Source of the DNA: Pseudomonadota bacterium
Lineage (GTDB): Bacteria; Pseudomonadota; Gammaproteobacteria; Xanthomonadales; Rhodanobacteraceae
Assembly (NCBI GenBank): GCA_025351555.1
Contig: JANXVS010000112.1
Location: 1 to 12,659 of the forward strand
Length of the DNA: 12,659 bases
Reading direction: 5' to 3'
Below the pieces are notes generated by a model, which searched no databases, was not told the origin of the DNA, and saw nothing but the letters and a program-made list of their open reading frames with translations. Positions 1 through 8,400 of this stretch are shown piece after piece. Within the stretch, counting starts at the first letter, position 1. Each line of letters begins with the position of its first letter. The position numbers and the translations under genes are program-made.

Positions 1-87
1 CAGGCCCATCTGGTGTCGCACCAGTACGAAAGCCTGCTGAAGAAGGCCAATCTCAAGGGTTATGGACGCGGCAGCGCGGGACGCTGA
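1..87 (+). CDS. secY: SecY preprotein translocase subunit, C-terminal end (partial)
   Basis: The window opens inside a reading frame that ends at TGA 85-87. The 28 visible residues end in SLLKKANLKGYGRGSAGR, which matches the cytosolic C-terminal tail of SecY (E. coli SecY ends ...ALKKANLKGYGR). SecY is the pore subunit of the inner-membrane SecYEG translocon. The tail here has six extra residues (GSAGR-type end) after the conserved GYGR. Its position just upstream of rpsM is the usual end of the spc ribosomal operon. The start and all membrane segments lie outside the window. Unlike E. coli, there is no rpmJ (L36) frame in the 138 bases between this stop and rpsM. Confidence 0.93.
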   Translation, partial: QAHLVSHQYESLLKKANLKGYGRGSAGR

Positions 88-109
88 GCGACTGGTTTGA
101 TGTGAAAGT

Positions 110-187
110 AACGGAAACAGAGGTTTTGGCCTTTTAGTTCCGTTTGATTCAGGGTACAATTCGCAGTTCACTGCGCTTCATTGCGCA
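110..187 (+). promoter_or_regulatory. Structured leader of the alpha operon (candidate S4 control region)
   Basis: The secY-rpsM gap holds several inverted repeats. A two-part hairpin pairs AACGGAA 110-116 with TTCCGTT 138-144, and inside it AGAGG 119-123 with CCTTT 130-134 (one G-U). Further on, CGCAG 162-166 can pair with CTGCG 171-175. TGCGC 172-176 can instead pair with GCGCA 183-187. The last two share bases 172-175, so only one can form at a time. In E. coli, ribosomal protein S4 represses this operon by binding a pseudoknot just before rpsM, so a switching leader is expected here. The pairings are seen; the S4 role is inferred. A TACAAT at 155-160 resembles a -10 box, but no good -35 sits upstream of it. 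Confidence 0.4.
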
Positions 188-225
188 TTGATTTGTTTTT
201 AGAACAGTTTTTGGAGATCAGATAG

Positions 226-585
226 ATGGCGCGCATTGCAGGTGTCAATTTGCCGGTACAGAAACATGTCTGCATCGGCCTGCAGAGCATTTTCGGCATC
301 GGCCGTTCGCGGTCGAAGCAGGTCTGCGTGTCTGCGGGAGTCGATCCGGCGACCAAGATCAAGTCGCTGACCGAGGCTGAAGTCGACAAGCTGCGCCAGG
401 AAGTGGCGAAGTTCATCGTCGAAGGCGATCTGCGCCGCGAGGTCGGCATCAGCATCAAGCGCCTGATCGATCTCGGCACCTATCGTGGCCTGCGTCATCG
501 CCGTGGTCTGCCGTTGCGCGGCCAGCGCACCCGCACCAATGCGCGTACCCGCAAGGGCCCGCGGCGTGCGATCAAGAAGAATTGA
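226..585 (+). CDS. rpsM: 30S ribosomal protein S13
   Basis: The 119-residue product matches S13 throughout: N-terminus [10 protein letters not shown], the helix-two-turn-helix motif around [13 protein letters not shown], and the basic C-terminal tail with [27 protein letters not shown]. coli S13 is 118 residues. S13 sits in the head of the small subunit and contacts the 50S subunit and the P-site tRNA through its tail. The ATG is preceded by GGAG at 213-216, nine bases upstream, and by a structured leader. It is the first gene of the alpha operon, followed after 76 bases by rpsK. That gap contains a small hairpin (GCACG 609-613 with CGTGC 618-622). Confidence 0.98.
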   Translation: MARIAGVNLPVQKHVCIGLQSIFGIGRSRSKQVCVSAGVDPATKIKSLTEAEVDKLRQEVAKFIVEGDLRREVGISIKRLIDLGTYRGLRHRRGLPLRGQRTRTNARTRKGPRRAIKKN

Positions 586-661
586 CACAAAATTAGTTGA
601 TTTCGCCGGCACGTCCGCGTGCTAGACAGTTTCGAGCTGACTTTTCCGGAAACCCTGACTC

Positions 662-1054
662 ATGAATAAACCGGTCGTTGCCAAGACCAAGAAGAAGGCC
701 AAGCGCGTCGTTACCGACGCGATCGTGCACGTGCAGGCCTCGTTCAACAACACCGTGGTGACGATCACCGATCGCCAGGGTAATGCGCTGTCGTGGGCCA
801 CGTCTGGAGGCGCAGGCTTCCGCGGCTCGCGCAAGTCGACACCGTTTGCGGCGCAGGTTGCAGCGGAAAAGGCCGGACGCGTGGCGCAGGAGTACGGCGT
901 GAAGACGCTGGAGGTGCGCATCAAAGGTCCAGGCCCGGGTCGCGAGTCGGCCGTTCGTTCACTGAACGCATTGGGTATGAAGGTCACCAACATCATCGAC
1001 GTGACGCCGATTCCGCACAATGGCTGCCGTCCACCCAAGCGTCGTAGGGTCTAA
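662..1054 (+). CDS. rpsK: 30S ribosomal protein S11
   Basis: The 130-residue product is S11, with the signature region [19 protein letters not shown], then [18 protein letters not shown] and the C-terminal [16 protein letters not shown]11 lies on the platform of the small subunit beside the mRNA exit and works with S6/S18/S21. The N-terminal stretch is lysine-rich, as usual. The ATG at 662 has only a weak Shine-Dalgarno match (GGA at 648-650, inside the palindrome TTTCCGGAAA 643-652). Translation may depend partly on coupling or on the structure of the 76-base gap. Its stop (1052-1054) is two bases before the rpsD start, so the two are translationally coupled. Confidence 0.98.
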   Translation: MNKPVVAKTKKKAKRVVTDAIVHVQASFNNTVVTITDRQGNALSWATSGGAGFRGSRKSTPFAAQVAAEKAGRVAQEYGVKTLEVRIKGPGPGRESAVRSLNALGMKVTNIIDVTPIPHNGCRPPKRRRV

Positions 1055-1056
1055 CC

Positions 1057-1686
1057 ATGGCACGTTACATCGGTCCCACCTGCAAACTGGCGCGTCGCGA
1101 AGGCGCAGATCTGAGCCTGAAGAGTCCCGCTCGCGCGGTCGATTCCAAGTGCAAACTCGAGCAGAAGCCGGGTCAGCACGGCGCCGGCGGCAAGAAGGCG
1201 CGTCTGTCCGACTACGCCGTGCAGCTGCGCGAAAAGCAGAAGGTCAAGCGCATCTACGGTCTGCTCGAGCGTCAGTTCAGCAACTATTACACCAAGGCTT
1301 CGCAGCTCAAGGGCAACACCGGTGAAAACCTGTTGCGCATGCTCGAAGGACGTCTGGACAACATCGTGTACCGCATGGGTTTTGCGGTCACGCGCGCGCA
1401 GGCGCGCCAGCTGGTGTCGCACAAGGCTATCCAGGTCAACGGCAAGAACGTGAATCTGCCGTCATATCAGGTCAAGCCGGGTGACCAGATTGCGATCATG
1501 GAAAAATCGCGCAATCAGTTGCGCATCCAGGAATCGCTGACCCTGTCGCAGGAGATGGATCTCGCGCCAGGTTGGATCGAAGTCGACGCCAAGCAGTTCG
1601 CCGGTACGCTGAAGGCTTTGCCGGAACGCTCCGACTTGCCGAGCGACATCAACGAAAGTCTGATCGTCGAGCTGTACTCGAAGTAA
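1057..1686 (+). CDS. rpsD: 30S ribosomal protein S4
   Basis: The 209-residue product aligns end to end with E. coli S4 (206 residues): [16 protein letters not shown] start, [17 protein letters not shown], the RNA-binding S4 domain around [20 protein letters not shown] and [21 protein letters not shown], and the ending [13 protein letters not shown]4 nucleates 30S assembly by binding the 5' domain of 16S rRNA. In enterobacteria it also represses its own operon. A GG duplication in the AGGKKAR stretch and a few extra residues near DLAPGW explain the slightly greater length. The start lies two bases after rpsK, with AGGGT at 1046-1050 as the probable ribosome-binding site inside the end of rpsK. 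Confidence 0.98.
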   Translation: MARYIGPTCKLARREGADLSLKSPARAVDSKCKLEQKPGQHGAGGKKARLSDYAVQLREKQKVKRIYGLLERQFSNYYTKASQLKGNTGENLLRMLEGRLDNIVYRMGFAVTRAQARQLVSHKAIQVNGKNVNLPSYQVKPGDQIAIMEKSRNQLRIQESLTLSQEMDLAPGWIEVDAKQFAGTLKALPERSDLPSDINESLIVELYSK

Positions 1687-1700
1687 TTCGGTATTGCTTG

Positions 1701-1730
1701 CCTGCAATCCGCGGCAGGATGTCCGGATTG
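1701..1730 (+). promoter_or_regulatory. Competing inverted repeats between rpsD and rpoA
   Basis: In the 81-base rpsD-rpoA gap, CCTGC 1701-1705 can pair with GCAGG 1714-1718. CAATCCG 1705-1711 can pair with CGGATTG 1724-1730, a perfect seven-base stem with a twelve-base loop. The two stems share bases and cannot coexist. No run of T follows, so this is not a standard intrinsic terminator. It may be an RNA processing or stability element, or a site that sets the higher ribosomal-protein to alpha-subunit ratio. The pairing is visible; the function is a guess. Confidence 0.25.
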
Positions 1731-1767
1731 TAAAACTATATTCTTACACTTTTGGAGTGCGTAGTTC

Positions 1768-2766
1768 ATGGCACAGTCGCCTACTACCATACTGCGCCCG
1801 CGTGGCATACACGTTGAACGCGCTGGCGCCAATCGCGCCAGGGTCGTGGTCGAACCGCTCGAGCGCGGCTTTGGACATACCTTGGGCAATGCGCTGCGTC
1901 GCGTTCTGCTGTCGTCCATTCCGGGTGCCGCTGTCACCGAGATCGAGATCGACGGCGTGCTGCACGAATACACGACGCTGGAAGGCCTGCAGGAAGACGT
2001 TATTGAAGTCCTGCTGAACTTCAAGGACGTCGCCATTCGCATGCACAACCTGGACGAAACCACCCTGACCCTTTCCAAGAAGGGCAAGGGCGTGGTGACG
2101 GCCGGAGATATCAAGGTCGATCACAACGTCGAGATCATCAATCCCGATCACGTGCTCTGCCACCTGACCAAGGACGTTGCGCTGAACATGCGCATCAAGA
2201 TCGCGCGCGGCGTCGGCTATCAGCCGGCCACGACGCGTCGTCGTCCGGACGAGGAAAGCCGCCCGATCGGCCGTCTGCAGCTGGATGCCTCGTTCTGCCC
2301 CGTGCGCCGGGTGGCGTATGAGGTCGACAGTGCGCGCGTCGAACAGCGCACCGATCTGGACAAGCTCATTCTCGACATCGAGACCAACGGCACGATTGAC
2401 GCCGAGGAAGCCGTGCGCAAAGCGGCCGAAATCCTGCAGGAACAGTTGACCGTCTTCGGCGATTTTACCCGCCGCGAAAGCGCGGACACCAAGGCCGAGA
2501 AGAGCGGCGTGGATCCGGTATTGCTGCGTCCGATCGACGATCTGGAGCTGACCGTGCGTTCGGCGAATTGCCTGAAGGCCGAGAGCATCTACTACATCGG
2601 TGATCTAGTCCAACGCACCGAAGTCGAATTGTTGAAGACGCCGAATCTGGGCAAGAAGTCGTTGACCGAAATCAAGGACGTGCTCGGTGCGCGTGGCTTG
2701 TCGCTTGGCACCAAGCTGGAAAACTGGCCGCCAGCCGGCTTGCAGCACGGTATGCAGATGAATTGA
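1768..2766 (+). CDS. rpoA: DNA-directed RNA polymerase subunit alpha
   Basis: The 332-residue product is the RNA polymerase alpha subunit (E. coli 329). The N-terminal dimerisation and assembly domain covers about residues 1-235, with [17 protein letters not shown] (R45 at the beta-contact position). A linker follows at about 236-250. The C-terminal domain runs to the end with [20 protein letters not shown], where R264 corresponds to the UP-element DNA-binding R265 of E. coli, then [18 protein letters not shown] and ENWPPAGL. Two alpha subunits seed assembly of the core enzyme, and the C-terminal domains touch promoter DNA and activators. GGAG at 1754-1757 is ten bases before the ATG. The N-terminus ([13 protein letters not shown]) differs from E. 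coli, as is common outside enterobacteria. Confidence 0.98.
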   Translation: MAQSPTTILRPRGIHVERAGANRARVVVEPLERGFGHTLGNALRRVLLSSIPGAAVTEIEIDGVLHEYTTLEGLQEDVIEVLLNFKDVAIRMHNLDETTLTLSKKGKGVVTAGDIKVDHNVEIINPDHVLCHLTKDVALNMRIKIARGVGYQPATTRRRPDEESRPIGRLQLDASFCPVRRVAYEVDSARVEQRTDLDKLILDIETNGTIDAEEAVRKAAEILQEQLTVFGDFTRRESADTKAEKSGVDPVLLRPIDDLELTVRSANCLKAESIYYIGDLVQRTEVELLKTPNLGKKSLTEIKDVLGARGLSLGTKLENWPPAGLQHGMQMN

Positions 2767-2824
2767 CGCGAGTTCGTTCGCGGCAAGCAAGAGAAAAAGC
2801 ACAAAAGTATCCTGGGAATTATTT

Positions 2825-3211
2825 ATGCGCCACATGAAATCCGGACGTAAGCTCAACCGCACCAGCAGCCATCGCGAAGCGATGTTCAAGAACATGGCCG
2901 CGTCGCTGTTCAAGCATGAGCTGATCCGCACCACGCTGCCCAAGGCCAAGGAATTGCGCCGCGTCGCCGAGCCGCTGATCACGCTGGCCAAGGTCGATGG
3001 CGTCGCCAATCGCCGCCTCGCGTTCGCGCGCCTGCGCGACAAGGTTGCGGTCGGCAAGCTGTTCGTCGAGCTTGGACCGCGCTATCGCGAGCGCAAGGGT
3101 GGCTACCTGCGTATCCTCAAGTGTGGTGTGCGCGTGGGTGACTCGGCGCCGATGGCCTATGTGGAACTGGTCGAGCGTCCGCGTACCGACGTTGACGTCG
3201 CAGCGGAATAA
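2825..3211 (+). CDS. rplQ: 50S ribosomal protein L17
   Basis: The 128-residue product is L17: [20 protein letters not shown] start, [25 protein letters not shown], then the [16 protein letters not shown] block and VELVERP. L17 binds 23S rRNA domain III near the exit tunnel. The usual fourth residue R is M here (MRHMKS rather than MRHRKS). The start follows rpoA by 58 bases, with GGGA at 2814-2817. It is the last gene of the alpha operon, and a strong terminator follows 21 bases after its stop. Confidence 0.98.
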   Translation: MRHMKSGRKLNRTSSHREAMFKNMAASLFKHELIRTTLPKAKELRRVAEPLITLAKVDGVANRRLAFARLRDKVAVGKLFVELGPRYRERKGGYLRILKCGVRVGDSAPMAYVELVERPRTDVDVAAE

Positions 3212-3232
3212 GCGACACTGCATCTGTTTTGC

Positions 3233-3270
3233 ACGGCCCTGGCGGGAAACTGCCGGGGCCGTTTGCTTTT
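3233..3270 (+). terminator. Intrinsic terminator of the alpha operon
   Basis: An eleven-pair stem joins ACGGCCCTGGC 3233-3243 to GCCGGGGCCGT 3252-3262, with one T-G wobble and an eight-base loop (3244-3251). It is followed directly by a T-rich run (TTTGCTTTT, 3262-3270). Strength and position, just after rplQ, fit a Rho-independent terminator that ends the ribosomal operon. Confidence 0.93.
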
Positions 3271-3345
3271 CAGTTGGCGGGAACATCGCGCGCACTTTCC
3301 GGTCTGAGCGAACTGTCATGCAATTGATGAGGCGATGAGGCATCC

Positions 3346-3846
3346 ATGAATCCATTCCGCTGGTCCTTTCGCGCACAGTGCGCGGCAGGCTTCTTCGTCT
3401 GTGCGGCGCTGTACGCCTATGCCATCTTTGTCCAGTTCGAGCTGGGCATCGAGCCGTGCCCGCTGTGCATTTTCCAGCGCATCGCGCTCATCGTCATGGC
3501 GATACTCTTTCTGGTCAGCGCGATTCAGAACCCGCAGGCACGTGGACGCCGCATTTATGCACTGCTGCTGTTGCTCGCCGCCGGCATCGGTGTCGGTATC
3601 GCGGCGCGGCATCTGTGGGTGCAGCACCAGCCGCCTGATCTGATGGCAGGCTGTGCGCCCGGCTGGAACTACATGATCGAGAATTTCCCGTTGAGCAAGA
3701 CCTTGAAGATGGCTTTCACCGGCTCCGCCGATTGCGCACAGGTGAGCTGGACCTTCCTTGGGGTGTCAATGCCGTTCTGGACTCTGGTGTGCTACGTGTT
3801 GCTTGGCGCCGGCGCGATCTGGGCGGGCTTTCGTAGGCGAAAGTAA
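3346..3846 (+). CDS. dsbB: Disulfide bond formation protein B
   Basis: The 166-residue membrane protein matches DsbB. It has four hydrophobic spans (about residues 12-31, 43-60, 70-87 and 140-160). The first redox pair is C38-P-L-C41 in EPCPLCIFQR. The second pair is C103 (MAGCAPGW) and C130 (SADCAQVSWTFLG) in the long second periplasmic loop. R45 corresponds to the quinone-site arginine R48 of E. coli. DsbB reoxidises periplasmic DsbA and passes electrons to ubiquinone in the inner membrane. GAGG at 3337-3340 sits five bases before the ATG. It follows the alpha-operon terminator, so it needs its own promoter, which I could not identify with confidence. All four essential cysteines are present, so it should be functional. 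Confidence 0.96.
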   Translation: MNPFRWSFRAQCAAGFFVCAALYAYAIFVQFELGIEPCPLCIFQRIALIVMAILFLVSAIQNPQARGRRIYALLLLLAAGIGVGIAARHLWVQHQPPDLMAGCAPGWNYMIENFPLSKTLKMAFTGSADCAQVSWTFLGVSMPFWTLVCYVLLGAGAIWAGFRRRK

Positions 3847-3847
3847 C

Positions 3848-3875
3848 TTGTCATAACGGCTGGCTATGGCATGAT
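3848..3875 (+). promoter_or_regulatory. Possible promoter before the DAHP synthase gene
   Basis: TTGTCA (3848-3853, five of six to the -35 consensus) and CATGAT (3870-3875, four of six to the -10 consensus) are separated by 16 bases, and the GTG start lies 31 bases further on. The match is moderate and this is a hand reading only. Readthrough from dsbB, whose stop is 60 bases before the start, is an alternative. Confidence 0.25.
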
Positions 3876-3906
3876 GTAATGCCGCAATGCAACAAGTGGC
3901 CGAGCC

Positions 3907-5304
3907 GTGAAGTCCGATCCGCAGAAATTGACTGCCGTACGCGAAGCCAGCGATTGGGCCCCGGGCTCATGGCTACGCAAGCCGGTGACGCAACAGCCGG
4001 CGTATCCGGATTTGGCAGAGTTGAATCGCGCCGTGGCGCAGCTGAGCGAATTACCGCCACTGGTCACCTCGTGGGAAGTGCTGGCGCTCAAGCGCAAGCT
4101 CGCTGACGCTGCCGAAGGCCGCTGTTTTCTTCTGCAAGGTGGCGATTGTGCGGAAAGCTTCGCCGACTGCAATTCGTCGCTGATCACCAACCGCCTCAAG
4201 GTGCTGCTGCAGATGAGCGTGGTGCTGGTGCACGGGCTGAAGTTGCCTGTCGTGCGCCTGGGCCGTTTTGCCGGGCAATACGCCAAACCGCGTTCGACCG
4301 ATACGGAGACACGCGACGGCGTCACCTTGCCGAGCTATCGCGGCGATCTGGTCAACGACGCCGAGTTTACAGCGAAGGCGCGCACGCCTGATCCGCAGCG
4401 GCTGATCGAGGGCCATTCGAAATCCGCGTTGACGATCAATTTCATCCGTTCGCTGATCGACGGCGGTTTTGCCGATCTGCATCATCCGGAATATTGGGAT
4501 CTGGGCTGGGTGCAGCATTCGCCGCTGCAGGAAGAATACCGGCACATGGTCGAGGCGATCGGCGACTCGGTGCGTTTCATGGAGACGCTCGCCGGCGAAT
4601 CGATCGGCAATTTCAGCCGAGTGGATTTTTATACCTCGCACGAAGCCCTGTTGCTGCACTACGAGCAGGCGCAGACGCGTCAGGTGCCGCGCCAGTGGGG
4701 CTGGTTCAACCTGGCCACGCATTTCCCGTGGATCGGCATGCGCACGGCGACGCTGGACGGCGCGCATGTCGAGTACTGCCGCGGCATCCGCAATCCGATC
4801 GGCCTGAAAGTCGGACCGACGGTGACGCCGGATGCGTTGCTGCGCGTGATCGATGTGCTCAATCCGGACAACGAGTCCGGCCGGCTGACCTTGATCCATC
4901 GCATGGGTGCGGCAAATATCCAGGCAGCCCTGCCGCGGCTGCTGGACTGTGTGACTGCCGAAGGTCGGCGCGTCCTGTGGACCTGCGATCCCATGCACGG
5001 CAACGGCGAAACGCTCTCAAACGGCGTGAAGACGCGGCGCTTCGAGAATATTTGCGCCGAAGTGGATCACGCCTTCGATATTCATGCCGCGCACGGCACG
5101 CGCCTGGGCGGCGTGCATCTGGAACTCACCGGCGAAAACGTCACCGAATGCCTCGGTGGTGCGCGTGACCTGACCGAAACCGATCTGGCTCGCGCCTACA
5201 AATCCACCGTCGATCCACGCTTGAACTATGAGCAGTCGCTGGAATTGGCGATGCTGATTGTGCGCAAGCGCGGGCACGTGGGCGAGCCGCTGACGCAAAA
5301 ATGA
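3907..5304 (+). CDS. aroG: Class II 3-deoxy-7-phosphoheptulonate (DAHP) synthase
   Basis: The 465-residue product belongs to the class II (plant/mycobacterial type) DAHP synthases. These join phosphoenolpyruvate and erythrose-4-phosphate in the first step of the shikimate pathway. Family blocks are clear: FLLQGGDCAESF, VVRLGRFAGQYAKPRS, WVQHSPLQEEY, FYTSHEALLL, WIGMRT, CDPMHGN, GGVHLELTGENVTECLGG and TVDPRLNYEQSLELA. The metal ligands of the M. tuberculosis enzyme (C87, H369, E411, D441) line up with C81, H364, E406 and D436. The start is GTG: the frame is closed by TAA at 3877-3879 and no ATG lies between, and the conserved WxPxSW block begins near residue 17. No strong Shine-Dalgarno sequence is seen. 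The symbol follows mycobacterial use; in this group the gene is often left unnamed. Confidence 0.95.
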   Translation: MKSDPQKLTAVREASDWAPGSWLRKPVTQQPAYPDLAELNRAVAQLSELPPLVTSWEVLALKRKLADAAEGRCFLLQGGDCAESFADCNSSLITNRLKVLLQMSVVLVHGLKLPVVRLGRFAGQYAKPRSTDTETRDGVTLPSYRGDLVNDAEFTAKARTPDPQRLIEGHSKSALTINFIRSLIDGGFADLHHPEYWDLGWVQHSPLQEEYRHMVEAIGDSVRFMETLAGESIGNFSRVDFYTSHEALLLHYEQAQTRQVPRQWGWFNLATHFPWIGMRTATLDGAHVEYCRGIRNPIGLKVGPTVTPDALLRVIDVLNPDNESGRLTLIHRMGAANIQAALPRLLDCVTAEGRRVLWTCDPMHGNGETLSNGVKTRRFENICAEVDHAFDIHAAHGTRLGGVHLELTGENVTECLGGARDLTETDLARAYKSTVDPRLNYEQSLELAMLIVRKRGHVGEPLTQK

Positions 5305-5313
5305 TCTGAATAG

Positions 5314-5334
5314 AACGTTCCGCTGCGTTTTTTT
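5314..5334 (+). terminator. Weak possible terminator after the DAHP synthase gene
   Basis: AACG 5314-5317 can pair with CGTT 5326-5329, and the second arm runs into seven T (5328-5334). The stem is only four pairs, so this is weak. An A run (5297-5301) on the other side would serve the minus strand. Placement right after the stop at 5304 is its main support. Confidence 0.3.
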
Positions 5335-5351
5335 CCGACGGGAAAGGTGTG

Positions 5352-5474
5352 CTACGCCACCTGCCGCGAAGCCCGCTTGCGATCGTTCTCGGTCAGGTGC
5401 TTCTTGCCGGTGTCGCCGATAGTGGCGCCGAGCCCACCGGACTGCGACAATATCGCCCGTTGCGTACACGCCAA
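5352..5474 (-). CDS. Possible small antisense protein, 40 residues
   Basis: In the 191-base gap between the DAHP synthase gene and the RHS gene, the minus strand has an open frame from TTG (5474-5472) to TAG (5354-5352). The product is hydrophilic and basic at its end, with GATIGDTGKKHLTEND then RKRASRQVA. Roughly four in five codons end in G or C, as in the coding genes around it, and the composition looks protein-like rather than random. Against it: TTG start, no clear Shine-Dalgarno, a stop just before the start, and no family I recognise. Apart from this frame and the weak terminator, I see nothing in the gap. Confidence 0.15.
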   Translation of the reverse strand: MACTQRAILSQSGGLGATIGDTGKKHLTENDRKRASRQVA

Positions 5475-5495
5475 TCACAGTACAGCGGGAAATCC

Positions 5496-8400
5496 ATGAA
5501 ATTGAATCGATGGGCCACACGGCTCGCGGCGTCGGCTGCTTGCAGTTTTTTTGCGTTTGCCGTTGCCGGGGTGGCCGACGTATCGCCGAGTCCCCACAAG
5601 TCTCCACTCACTGTCGGAGCAGAACACGCGGCGCGCGTGCACGCACGTGCGGGATCGCAGTCGAGCAACCTGCCCGATGAGATTTTCGCCAACGGGTTCG
5701 ATGCAACCCAAGCAACCTGCGTGCCTGGTCAGGATCTCGACAACGATGGGTTACTCGACATCAATTGCATTTCGCTGTTGCCGGTGCCCGACCCGGTAAC
5801 CGTTGCTCCGCCGATCGATCCGACGGTTGTCACCGATTTCGGCAATGGCTACGGTTTCCTGTATACCGGCACCGATCCGGTGCAACGCGGCGCAGACCCG
5901 ACCAAGCTCGACTCCGCGCGCCTGGCTGTGCTGCGCGGCCGGGTGCTCGACGAGAACGAGCTTCCTCTGGCTGGCGCAATCGTGCGCGTGCTTTACGGTA
6001 CGGAGTCCGGCTACACGCTGTCGCGCGCCGATGGCTGGTACGACATCGCCGTTAATGGTGGCGGCACGGTCGTGCTGGATTTTCAGATGGCGGGACGCAT
6101 CCGCGCGCAACGAACCCTGCAAGCCGCACCGTGGCGCGACTTTGCGCGTGTCGATGATGTGGCACTGGTGCCCTACGATACCGCTATCACCACGGTGACG
6201 ATCGGCCCGAACCAGGACTCGCAACTCGCGCGCGCCAGCGTCGTCAGCGACACAGATGGAAGCCGCCAAGCCACCGTGTATTTTCCGCCCGGCATGGACG
6301 CCTATTTGTACGATCCAAGAACCGGTACATCGACCATTGCGGACACGCTGCATATCCGCGCGACCGAGTTTACCGTCGGCACCAGCGGCCCACGCCGTAT
6401 GCCCGCTTCGTTACCGGCCACCAGCGCTTACACGTATGCCATGGAACTGAGCGCCGATGAAGTCGCGTCGGGTACGTTGGCGGCACTCAACTTCAGCCGA
6501 CCCGTCTCGTTCTACACCGAGAATTTTCTTAACCTGCCGGTCGGGTTGGGAGTGCCGATCGGCTATTACGATCCGAGCCTGGGTCAATGGGCTGCGTTGG
6601 ACAACGGCCGCGTGATCCAGATTCTGGGAGTGGAGAGCGGGCTCGCACAGATCGATATCGAGGGGCAGGGCGTTGCCGCCAGCACGACCGAACTAGCAGC
6701 GCTTGGCTTTGATTCGAGCGAGTTGCAACGCATCGCGGGTGTTTATCCGGCAGGCACTCAATTGATGCGTTTTCAGATGACGCATTTCTCGACGTATGAC
6801 CTCAACCTGCCGTACACCACGCCTCCGGATGCGACCGCGCCGCCTGACGACGAACCTGACGTCGACAAAGACGACGAGGACTGCCCTTGCGAAAGCGGCT
6901 CGATCATCGAGAGCACCAATTCGGAGCTTGGCGAACGGATTCCGATTGCGGGAACACCGTATTTCTTAAGCTACCGTAGCGATTCGTCGCCGGGCAGAAC
7001 GGCGGCATATAAGGTTTCCGTTGCCGCTACGCATTCAGCGATCCCGGCCAGCTTGCAGAACGTGCAGGTCGAATGGACGGTTGCTGGCGTCACGCACAAC
7101 TCGACGTTGCCGTCCACGTCAGATCAATCGACGGCGATGACGTGGGATGGCCGCGATGTCTATGGTCGCATCCTGATCGGACCGCGCCCGATGCGCATGC
7201 GCGTTGGCTACACGTACAACGGCTTTTATGCAGCACCGGCACAAATCGGTCAGACCTTTGGGCAGTGGAGCGCCTCCGGTGCCAGCCTCACTGCTAATCG
7301 CACGCGCCAGCAGGTTACGGTATGGCGGGATCGCAGTGTCAACGTCGGCACCGTTGACGCGCGTGCGCGCGGACTCGGTGGTTGGGCCATCAGCGCGCAG
7401 CATCTGTATGACGCTGTTTCGGGCAATGTATGGCAGGGTGACGGCACGCGCCGCAATAGCAACAGTGTGTATCCGTCGATCAATGCCGTCGCCGGTCAGC
7501 GCTGGGCTTACGGCTTCGAGGGCGATGGGATTCCTGCCAAGGATGCCTTGTTTGAACGAATCGATGGCATGGCTACCATGCCCGATGGTTCCTTGCTCAT
7601 CGCCGATTGGTTGAGTGCCACGGTGTCACGAATCGATAGAAACGGAATCCTCACAAGATTTCTTGGCAATGGGCAGGGCTGCGAGCAGGTTCCATGCGTA
7701 CCATCGCCAGTGGACGCAAAGAGCACTACGGCAGGTGCGCCCGCATTCGTAACGGTCGGAGCGGACGGCTGTGGATACGTTGGTTCTTTCGTCGACTATT
7801 CGCCCTTCACCGCGGAAATCATCCGCGTGTGCAACGGTCAGGCTGTAACAGTCTTCTACGCACAGAACACCGTCCTGCGCGCCCTCGCCGCAGGCCCGGA
7901 CGGGATGATTTATGTGGCAGCTTCGGGAAGTGATGGCTATTTTGACACCATTCTCAGGATCAACCCTTGGAGCGGCGATCCGACTGCTTCCCAAGTTGTT
8001 GCATCAAACAATTGTAGAGATGGGTATAGCGGTGACGGGGGCAACATAAATGCCGCCTGTTTTAATCCGATTGCGCTGGCTGTCGCCAAAGACGGCTCGA
8101 TTTATTTCTTGGATGACCACGACGCTGTCCGCCGCATCGCTCCGAACGGTATCGTTACACGCATTGCAGGCCGACCCCTCCCGGAGTGCGCTAACCCGAC
8201 AAACTGGTGTTACGACCATACCGGCGATGGTGGACCCGCGCTCGATGCAAAGGTTGGCTTTGACGACCGTGTGCGCGGCGGGAACTCCCCACAGATTGCG
8301 ATTGGCGAAGATGGGTCAATCTACTTTACAAGCAATGACTATTGGGCCGACAACACCGTTCGGGCTATCGATCCGCAAGGCATCATCCGCACGGTCGCCG

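Noticed and set aside
3346..3846. Functional link between dsbB and the cysteine-rich RHS propeller
   Set aside because: dsbB is a housekeeping gene separated by the DAHP synthase gene, with different composition and no shared transcription signals; adjacency alone is not evidence.
4051..4998. Long minus-strand open frame inside the DAHP synthase gene
   Set aside because: It is a shadow of a GC-rich gene with clear family motifs on the plus strand; its translation has no recognisable domain.
5313..5320. GAACGTTC palindrome as an operator site
   Set aside because: Eight bases, single copy, and it sits just after a stop codon next to a T run; a part in termination is as likely and neither can be shown.
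5441..5475. Promoter for the RHS gene around GACAATAT (5447-5454)
   Set aside because: A passable -10 but no -35 match at any normal spacing.
5349..5495. Upstream GTG start for the RHS protein, adding 49 residues
   Set aside because: The extension has no signal-like or RHS sequence and no Shine-Dalgarno sequence; the ATG at 5496 has GGGA five bases upstream and begins a proper signal peptide.
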